DNA from: a virus
Reading direction: 5' to 3' (one strand)
DNA length: 28,247 bases
IMG/VR virus record: IMGVR_UViG_3300031684_000205
Span: 1-28,247 of that record
The notes under the pieces were generated by a model, which saw only the letters and a program-made list of their open reading frames with translations, did no database searches and was not told where the DNA came from. Both the position numbers and the translations under genes were made by a program. Below are positions 1 through 9,800 of the stretch, in pieces. Numbering within the stretch: the first letter of the stretch is position 1; each line of letters opens with the position of its first letter.

Positions 1-480
1 CTTCCTGTCGTAACACCAGTTATATGACCAAAGTCATCTACCTCAATATTTTGGATATAAGTCCTATCAGTATTATTTGTTGAGGTTAAAGATGAAGTAT
101 CTTCATGACTAAATTCCGTTCCAACTAAGTTAATACCATCACCAGCAATGTAAGTTGTATTTGTATCAGTATTTACAACTGTCTCACTACTAGTAGTAAC
201 CCCTGTTATATGACCAAAGTCATCTACCTCAATATTTTGTATGTAAGTCCTATTAGAGTTGTTAGTTGAGGCTAAAGATGAAGTATCTTCGTGACTAAAT
301 TCTGTTCCTACTAAGTTAATACCATCACCAGCGGTATAAGTTGTATCTGTATTAGTGACAGTCTCAGTACTAGTCGATATATCAGTAACATGACCATTAC
401 TATCAAGTTCAATAGTTTGAATATAAGTCCTACCAGCATTAACGCTAGAAGTTTGTGTAGAAGTATCAGCGTGGTTTATT
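1..480 (-). repeat. Same FGHITG repeat family in the upstream fibre gene
   Basis: Two full copies and one divergent copy (GRTYIQTIELDSNGHVTD, around 400-470) of the repeat found in the 840-11315 gene. Whole stretches are nearly identical at DNA level to units in that gene, so the two genes share sequence by recombination or recent duplication. Confidence 0.85.
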
Positions 481-752
481 GTTATTGTTTCATCTGACCC
501 TTGATTAAGAGTAAATGACCCACCACCAGTCAACGCACTACCAGCATTAATATTTATGGTGTTATTATTTAAATTAGCTGAGGTTAAATAAGCGTTGGTA
601 TCCAAAGAACCATCTCCCTTAACAAATTGATTTGAATTACCACCATTTGTTATAAATGAGTCAGCTGTATTATCACCAATGACCGTAAAATCAGCTTGTA
701 CGGTTGATGCGGATTTAGATATAAATCCTTTACGTATAATAAATTCGTTCAT
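1..752 (-). CDS. Repetitive tail-fibre/adhesin protein, N-terminal part (runs off left edge)
   Basis: Reading the minus strand from an ATG at 752-750 gives an uninterrupted frame to base 1, so the gene is cut by the window edge after about 250 residues. It begins MNEFIIRKGFISKSAS, an N-terminus style I associate with Bacteroidota phage fibre proteins. It then carries a SFITNGGNSNQFVKGDGSLD segment near residues 31-50, also present in the neighbouring giant fibre, and enters the TYTAGDGINLVGTEF...FGHITG repeat by about residue 85. Two and a half repeats are visible. The start has an AAGGAAATTATG context, one of the few starts here with a purine-rich leader. It lies 87 bases downstream of the giant fibre gene on the same strand and is probably cotranscribed with it. 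The role as a receptor-binding or side-fibre component is inferred from the repeat family; the receptor-binding end is not visible. Confidence 0.85.
   Translation of the reverse strand, partial: MNEFIIRKGFISKSASTVQADFTVIGDNTADSFITNGGNSNQFVKGDGSLDTNAYLTSANLNNNTININAGSALTGGGSFTLNQGSDETITINHADTSTQTSSVNAGRTYIQTIELDSNGHVTDISTSTETVTNTDTTYTAGDGINLVGTEFSHEDTSSLASTNNSNRTYIQNIEVDDFGHITGVTTSSETVVNTDTNTTYIAGDGINLVGTEFSHEDTSSLTSTNNTDRTYIQNIEVDDFGHITGVTTG
601..653 (-). repeat. Dispersed fibre module, copy 1 (SFITNGGNSNQFVKGDGSLD)
   Basis: About 53 bases encoding the NGGNSNQFVKGDGSLD segment. Copies lie near 1228-1280 (almost base-identical) and 10357-10409 (several synonymous differences) in the neighbouring fibre gene. 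The motif precedes the repeat array in both genes and also follows it in the giant gene, so it marks the junctions of the shaft. Confidence 0.8.
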
Positions 753-839
753 AATTTCCTTTTTTCCAACTATCCAAAAGGGTTGTTAATATTAAATAGT
801 TTATTTTAAGACTTAATTATTGTTATACCCCTTCTTTTA
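753..839. other. 87-base gap between the two fibre genes
   Basis: A+T-rich gap on the minus-strand transcript between the giant fibre stop (840-842) and the next start (752). It contains an imperfect pairing CAACTATCC/GGGTTG but no T-tract positioned like a terminator for the minus strand, and no TATAAATA box. Cotranscription of the two genes is the simplest reading. Confidence 0.5.
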
Positions 840-3800
840 TTAAAAACTTTTAGCGAAAACCTTTATTCTCCAATCATCAGAGGTTGTATTAGCTAATAAT
901 CTTAAAACACCACCTGATAAATCAACATCAAAGGTAACATCACTAGTATCACCTAAATCATTTGTACTATTGTCGGTAAACTCAACGTTAGTTCCATCAT
1001 GTACAACCATAACAGTACCAGCCCTTAAATTAAGACCTTTTTTAATGACGTAATCAAAGAATGCAGCATCAGCTGTTGAAGTGTTAATTGTACTTATAAC
1101 TTCAGTTGTCGCTGAATCTACATTTAAATTTTCTTGATATTCTAACCTTACTGAATCTACATCTATGGTGGTTCCCGTAAGACCACCAGTTAGTATACCA
1201 CCACTTATAGGTAGATAATCAGTACCATCCAAAGAACCATCTCCCTTAACAAATTGATTTGAATTACCACCATTTGTTATGAAAGAATTAGCTTTAATAT
1301 TTTCAGTTGTACTATTACCTCTACTTGTAACATCTTCTAGAGTATCGGTTTCTGTGTATGAAGTTAGATATCTACCATCTAAGTCAATAGTTTGATTAGT
1401 GGTACCACTAACACTGGCAGTTAATACACCTGTTCCAGTATCAAAACTTAAACCATTTAAAAAGAAGTTAGTGTCTATACTAGTTGACTCAATGGTAATA
1501 TCATCACCCGATGGTGTTAAAGTAATGTCATTACCAGCTACTAACGTAATGTCGTCAGTTGTTGCATCACTACCACTTAACCTAATTATTACGTTAGAAC
1601 CAGAGTTTACAACACTAGTAGCGTAAGTTGTATTTGTGTCGGTAAACTCAGTTAAATATCTACCATCTAAATTTTCAACTACAGTATTACCACTTAAAGT
1701 GGTTAAAGTTATATCACCAGTAGATGCGTTAAATGAAGCATCATTCACATAATCATTACTATCAACAACTGTTTCACTTCCTGTCGTAACGCCTGTTATG
1801 TGACCAAAGTCATCTAGTTCTATATTTTGAATGTATGTCCTACCAGAATTATTAGTTGAATTTTGAGAAGAAGTATCGGCATGACTAAATTCAGTACTAT
1901 TTAATTCTAATCCATCACCAGCGGTATAAGTAGTGTCGGTATCAGTCGATTCAATGGTGATGTTATCACCCACAGGTGTTAATACTATATTGGAGCCAGC
2001 AACTAACGTGATATCATCTTCACTTAAATCACTACCACTCAATCTGATTATAGCGTCAGAACCAGAATCAATGACATCAGTGGTGTAAGTTGTATTTGTA
2101 TCTGTAAAGCCTGTTAAATACCTACCGTCTAAACTTTCAGTTATTGTGTTACCACTCAAAGTTGTTAAAGTAAACTCACCAGTAGATGTATTAAATGAAA
2201 CGTCATTGACATAATCGTTAGTATCAACAACTGTTTCACTACTAGTAGTAACCCCTGTTATATGGCCAAACGTATCAACTTCAATATTTTGAATGTAAGT
2301 TCTATCAGAATTGTTTGTTGAGGTTAAAGAAGAAGTATCTTCATGACTAAATTCAGTTCCTACTAGGTTTATTCCATTACCAGCAGTATAAGTGGTATCA
2401 ACAACTGTTTCAGTACTAGTAGTTAAATCAGTTATATGACCGAATCCATCAACTTCAATATTTTGAATGTAAGTCCTACCAGAATTGTTTGTTGAGGTTA
2501 AAGATGAAGTATCTGCGTGATTAAATTCAGTTCCTACTAGGTTGATACCATCACCAGCGGTATAAGTGGTATCAACCACTGTTTCAGTTGCCATCGTAAC
2601 ACCAGTTATATGACCGAATCCATCAACTTCAATATTCTGTATGTAAGTTCTATTAGAGTTGTTTGTTGAGGTTAAAGATGAAGTATCTTCATGATTAAAT
2701 TCAGTTCCTACTAGGTTGATACCATCACCAGCGGTATAAGTAGTGTCGGTATCAGTCGATTCAATGGTGATGTTATCACCCACAGGTGTTAATACTATAT
2801 TGGGGCCAGCAACTAACGTAATATCTTCATTCGTTGCATCAGAACCACTTAATCTAATTATTGCGTCAGAACCAGAATCTACAACACTAGTACTATAAGT
2901 TGTGTTAGTATCTGTAAACCCAGTTAAATATCTACCGTCTAAACTTTCAGTTATTGTATTACCACTCAAAGTGGTTAAAGTCAACTCACCAGTGGATGTA
3001 TTAAATGAGGTATCATTGACATAATCGTTAGTATCAACCACTGTTTCACTACTAGTAGTAACCCCTGTTATATGACCAAAGTCATCAACTTCAATATTTT
3101 GGATGTAAGTTCTATCAGAATTGTTTGTTGAGGTTAAAGAAGAAGTATCTGTGTGACTAAATTCAGTTCCTACTAGGTTTATTCCATTACCAGCAGTATA
3201 AGTGGTATCAACCACTGTTTCAGTACTAGTAGTTAAATCAGTTATATGGCCAAAGTCATCAACTTCAATGTTTTGTATGTAAGTTCTATCAGAATTGTTT
3301 GTTGAGGCTAAAGATGAAGTATCTGCGTGATTAAATTCAGCTCCTACTAGGTTTATTCCATCACCAGCGGTGTAAGTTGTATCTGTATTTACAACAGTTT
3401 CATCTGCCGTTGTAAGTCCAGTTATATGACCGAATCCATCAACTTCAATATTTTGTATGTAAGTTCTATTAGAATTATTAGTCGAACTCTGAGAAGAAGT
3501 ATCCTCATGGTTAAATTCCGTTCCTACTAAGTTTATTCCATCACCAGCGGTGTAAGTGGTATTTGTATTTACAACTGTTTCACTTGATGTCGTAACTCCA
3601 GTTATATGACCAAACGTATCAACTTCAATATTCTGTATATAAGTCCTATCAGAATTATTTGTTGAGGCTAAAGATGAAGTATCTTCATGATTAAATTCAG
3701 TTCCTACTAAGTTGATACCATCACCAGCAGTGTAAGTTGTATCTGTATTTACAACAGTTTCATCTGCCGTTGTAACACCAGTTATATGACCAAAGCCATC

Positions 3801-6800
3801 AACTTCAATATTTTGTATGTAAGTTCTATCAGAATTATTTGTTGAGGTTAAAGATGAAGTATCTGCGTGATTAAATTCAGTACCAACTAGGTTAATACCA
3901 TCACCAGCAGTATAAGTTGTATCAACTACTGTTTCACTTGATGTCGTAACTCCAGTTATATGGCCAAAGCCATCTACCTCAATATTTTGTATGTAAGTTC
4001 TATCAGAATTGTTTGTTGAGGTTAAAGATGAAGTATCTGTGTGACTAAATTCAGTTCCTACTAGGTTAATACCATTACCAGCGGTATAAGTTGTATCTGT
4101 ATTAATTACTGTTTCACTCCCTGTCGTAACTCCAGTTATATGACCAAACGTATCAACTTCAATATTCTGTATGTACGTTCTATTAGAATTGTTTGTTGAG
4201 GTTAAAGAAGAAGTGTCACTATGGTTAAATTCAGTTCCTACTAAGTTAATACCATCACCAGCGGTGTAGGTTGTATTTGTGTCCGTATTTACAACTGTCT
4301 CATTTGCTGTTGTAACACCAGTTATGTGACCAAAGCCATCAACTTCAATATTTTGTATGTAAGTTCTATCAGAATTGTTTGTTGAGGCTAAAGATGAAGT
4401 ATCATCATGATTAAATTCCGTTCCTACTAAGTTTATTCCATCACCAGCGGTATAAGTAGTATCATCTGAAATACCATTAATAGTGATTGAGTTCCCTGAT
4501 GCACTTAATGTAACATTAGAGCCTCCTATCAACCTGATATCATCATTCGTTGCATCACTACCATTTAACCTAACAATAGGATTTCCTCCAGAATCAATAA
4601 CATCTAAATTATAAGTTGTATTTGTATCTGTATTTACAACAGTCTCACTATTAGTGGTTAAATCAGTTATATGACCAAAGTCATCTAGTTCTATGTTTTG
4701 TATATAAGTCCTACCAGAGTTATTTGTTGAGGTTAAGGATGAGGTATCTGCGTGATTAAATTCAGTACCAACTAAATCAATAGCATCACCAGCGGTATAA
4801 GTTGTATTAGTGTCAGTTGATTCAATAGTAATGCTATCACCCGATGGTGTTAAAGTAATGTTATTTCCAGCAACTAATGTGATATCATCCTCACTTAAAT
4901 CACTACCACTCAACCTAATAATAGCGTCAGAACCAGAATCAATAACATCAGTTGTGTAAGTTGTGTTAGTATCAGTAAACCCAGTTAAATATCTACCATC
5001 TAAACTTTCAGTTATTGTGTTACCACTTAGAGTGGTTAAAGTAAACTCACCAGTAGATGTATTAAATGAAACGTCATTGACATAATCATTACTATCAACC
5101 ACTGTTTCACTTCCTGTCGTAACTCCAGTTATATGGCCAAAGCCATCAACTTCAATATTCTGTATATAAGTCCTATCAGTATTATTTGTTGAGGCTAAAG
5201 ATGAAGTATCCTCATGGTTAAATTCAGTTCCTACTAAGTTGATACCATCACCAGCGGTGTAAGTGGTATCTGTATTTACCACTGTTTCACTTCCTGTCGT
5301 AACTCCAGTTATATGGCCAAAGCCATCAACTTCAATATTCTGTATATAAGTCCTATCAGAATTATTTGTTGAGGCTAAAGATGAAGTATCTTCATGATTA
5401 AATTCAGTACCAACTAAACTAATGGCATTACCAGCGGTATAGGTTGTATTTGTATCAGTATTTACAACTGTCTCACTTCCTGTCGTAACTCCAGTTATAT
5501 GGCCAAAGCCATCAACTTCAATATTTTGTATGTAAGTTCTATCAGAATTGTTTGTTGAGGTTAAAGATGAAGTATCTGCGTGATTAAATTCCGTTCCAAC
5601 TAAACTAATGGCATCACCAGCGGTATAAGTTGTATCAGTATCAACAACGGTTTCACTCGCTGTTGTAACTCCCGTTATGTGGCCAAAGTCATCAACTTCA
5701 ATATTTTGTATATAAGTCCTATCAGAATTGTTTGTTGAGGTTAAAGATGAAGTATCCTCATGATTAAATTCAGTTCCTACTAGGTTTATTCCATCACCAG
5801 CGGTATAGGTGGTGTTTGTATCTGTATTAATAACGGTTTCACTCGCTGTTGTAACTCCAGTTATGTGACCAAAGTCATCAACTTCAATATTTTGTATGTA
5901 AGTTCTATCAGAATTGTTTGTTGATATTAAAGATGAAGTATCATCGTGATTAAATTCCGTTCCTACTAAGTTTATTCCATCACCAGCGGTGTAGGTGGTG
6001 TTTGTATCAACAACGGTTTCACTCGCTGTTGTAACTCCAGTTATGTGACCAAAACCGTCGACTTCAATATTTTGTATATAAGTCCTATCAGAATTGTTTG
6101 TTGAGGTTAAAGATGAAGTATCTTCGTGACTAAATTCCGTTCCAACTAGATTGATTCCATCACCAGCGGTGTAAGTGGTATTTGTATTTACAACTGTTTC
6201 ACTTCCTGTCGTAACACCAGTTATGTGACCAAACGTATCAACTTCAATATTTTGTATATATGTCCTATTAGAGTTGTTAGTTGAGGCTAAAGATGAAGTA
6301 TCTTCGTGACTAAATTCCGTTCCAACTAGATTGATTCCATCACCAGCAATGTAAGTTGTATCCGTATTAATAACGATTTCATCTGCTGTCGTAACACCAG
6401 TTATGTGACCAAATCCATCAACTTCAATATTCTGTATGTAAGTTCTATTAGAATTGTTAGTTGAGGCTAAAGATGAAGTATCATCATGATTAAATTCCGT
6501 TCCTACTAAGTTAATTCCATCACCAGCAGCATAAGTTGTATCAACTACTGTCTCACTTGATGTCGTAACACCAGTTATATGACCAAACGTATCAACTTCA
6601 ATATTCTGTATGTACGTTCTATTAGAATTGTTTGTTGAGGTTAAAGAAGAAGTATCTTCATGACTAAATTCCGTTCCAACTAAGTTAATACCATCACCAG
6701 CGGTGTAAGTTGTATCTGTATTTACAACTGTTTCACTTCCTGTCGTAACACCCGTTATGTGACCAAACGTATCAACCTCAATATTCTGTATGTACGTTCT

Positions 6801-9800
6801 ATCAGTATTATTTGTTGAGGTTAAAGATGAAGTATCTTCATGATTAAATTCAGTTCCTACTAAGTTGATACCATCACCAGCAGTATAAGTGGTATCAACC
6901 ACTGTTTCACTCCCTGTCGTAACACCAGTTATATGGCCAAAGTCATCTACCTCAATATTTTGGATATAAGTCCTATCAGTATTATTTGTTGAGGTTAAAG
7001 ATGAAGTATCTTCATGACTAAATTCAGTTCCAACTAGGTTAATACCATTACCAGCGGTATAAGTTGTATCCGTATTAATAACGATTTCATCTGCCGTTGT
7101 AAGTCCCGTTATGTGACCAAAGTCATCAACTTCAATATTTTGTATGTAAGTCCTATTAGAGTTGTTAGTTGAGGCTAAAGAAGAAGTATCCTCATGGTTA
7201 AATTCAGTTCCAACTAGGTTTATTCCATCACCAGCGGTGTAGGTGGTGTTTGTATCAACAACGGTTTCACTCGCTGTTGTAACTCCAGTTATGTGACCAA
7301 AGTCATCAACTTCAATATTTTGTATATAAGTCCTATCAGAATTGTTAGTTGAGGTTAAAGATGAAGTATCATCGTGACTAAATTCGGTGTTATTCAAAAT
7401 TATACCATTACCAGCGGTATAAGTTGTATCTGTATCCGTATTTACAACTGTCTCACTTGATGTCGTAACACCAGTTATATGACCAAAGTCATCAACCTCA
7501 ATATTTTGTATGTAGGTTCTATTAGTATTATTTGTTGATATTAAAGATGAAGTATCATCGTGACTAAATTCTGTTCCTACTAGGTTGATACCATCACCAG
7601 CAGCATAAGTTGTATCAACTACTGTCTCACTTGATGTCGTAACACCAGTTATGTGACCAAACGTATCAACTTCAATATTTTGTATATAAGTTCTATCAGA
7701 ATTGTTTGTTGAGGTTAAAGAAGAAGTATCTTCATGACTAAATTCCGTTCCAACTAAGTTGATTCCATCACCAGCAGTATAAGTTGTATCTGTATTAGTT
7801 ACTGTTTCACTCCCTGTCGTAACACCAGTTATATGACCAAAGTCATCTACCTCAATATTTTGGATATAAGTCCTATCAGTATTATTTGTTGAGGTTAAAG
7901 ATGAAGTATCTTCATGACTAAATTCCGTTCCTACTAAGTTAATACCATCACCAGCAGTATAAGTTGTATCAACTACTGTTTCACTCCCTGTCGTAACTCC
8001 CGTTATGTGACCAAAGTCATCAACTTCAATATTTTGTATGTAAGTTCTATCAGTATTATTTGTTGATATTAAAGAAGAAGTATCCTCATGGTTAAATTCA
8101 GTTCCTACTAGGTTAATACCATCACCAGCGGTGTAAGTGGTATTTGTATCTGTATTTACAACTGTCTCACTACTAGTAGTAACACCAGTTATATGACCAA
8201 AGCCATCAACCTCAATATTTTGTATGTAAGTTCTATCAGTATTATTTGTTGAGGTTAAAGATGAAGTATCCTCATGACTAAATTCAGTTCCAACTAGGTT
8301 GATTCCATTACCAGCGGTGTAGGTGGTGTTTGTATCTGTATTAATAACGATTTCATCTGCCGTTGTAAGTCCTGTTATGTGACCAAAGTCATCAACTTCA
8401 ATATTTTGTATGTAAGTTCTATTAGAGTTATTTGTTGAGGTTAAAGATGAAGTATCTGCGTGATTAAATTTAGTACCAACTAAACTAATGGCATCACCAG
8501 CGGTATAAGTTGTATCAGTATCAACAACGGTTTCACTCGCTGTTGTAACTCCCGTTATGTGACCAAAACCGTCGACTTCAATATTTTGTATATAAGTCCT
8601 ATTAGAGTTGTTAGTTGATGTTAAAGATGAAGTATCATCGTGACTAAATTCGGTGTTATTCAAAATTATACCATCACCAGCGGTATAAGTTGTATTAGTG
8701 TCGGTCGATTCAATGGTGATGTTATCACCTGACGCACTTAATATAACATTAGAACCACCTATTAACCTGATATCATCCTGACTCGTATCACTACCACTCA
8801 ACCTAATAATAGCGTCAGAACCAGAATTAATAACACTAGTAGCGTAAGTTGTGTTAGTATCGGTGTTCACTACTGTTTCAGTACTAGTGGTTAAATCAGT
8901 TATATGGCCAAAATCATCAAGCTCAATGGTTTGGATGTATGTTCTACCACCGTTAGTACTAGAACCTTGTGTGGAAGTATCCGCATGACTAAACTCTGCA
9001 CCTACTAGGTCTATTCCACCACCAGCAGTATATGTAGTATCTGTATTAACAACAGTTTCTGTACCTGTTAATATATTGGTTATATGACCAAAATCATCAA
9101 GCTCAATACTTTGTATGTAAGTTCTATCAGCATTAACGCTAGAAGTCTCAGTTGAGGTATCATCGTGATTAAACTCGGTACCAACCAAGTTGATTCCATC
9201 ACCAGCAGTATAAGTAGTGTCAGTATTAGTTGACTCAATGGTAATATCATCACCTGATGGCGTTAAAGTGATGTTATTACCAGCTACTAATGTAATGTCA
9301 TCAGTCGTTACATCACTACCACTCAATCTAATAATAGCATCAGACCCAGAGTTTACAACACTAGTATTATAAGTCGTATTAGTATTAACAAATGTTTCAC
9401 TCGCTGTTGTAAGTCCTGTTATGTGACCAAAATCATCTAGTTCTATGTTTTGAATGTACGTCCTACCAGAATTATTAGTTGAGTTCTGAGATGAAGTATC
9501 GGCATGATTAAATTCAGTGCCAATTAAATCAATAGCATCACCAGCGGTATAAGTTGTATTAGTGTCGGTAAATCCTGTTAGGTATCTACCATCCAAATTT
9601 TCAGTTATTGTATTACCACTCAAAGTGGTTAAAGTAAACTCACCAGTAGATGTATTAAATGAGACATCATTTACATAATCGTTGGTATCAACTAGCGTTT
9701 CATCTGCTGTTGTAACACCAGTTATATGACCGAATCCATCAACTTCAATATTTTGTATGTAAGTTCTATTAGAGTTATTTGTTGAGGTTAAAGATGAGGT

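Noticed and set aside
1399-1626. Plus-strand frame inside the fibre gene
   Set aside because: It is a shadow of the minus-strand coding sequence, as is the one at 10687-10968; neither has a plausible start context or recognisable protein.
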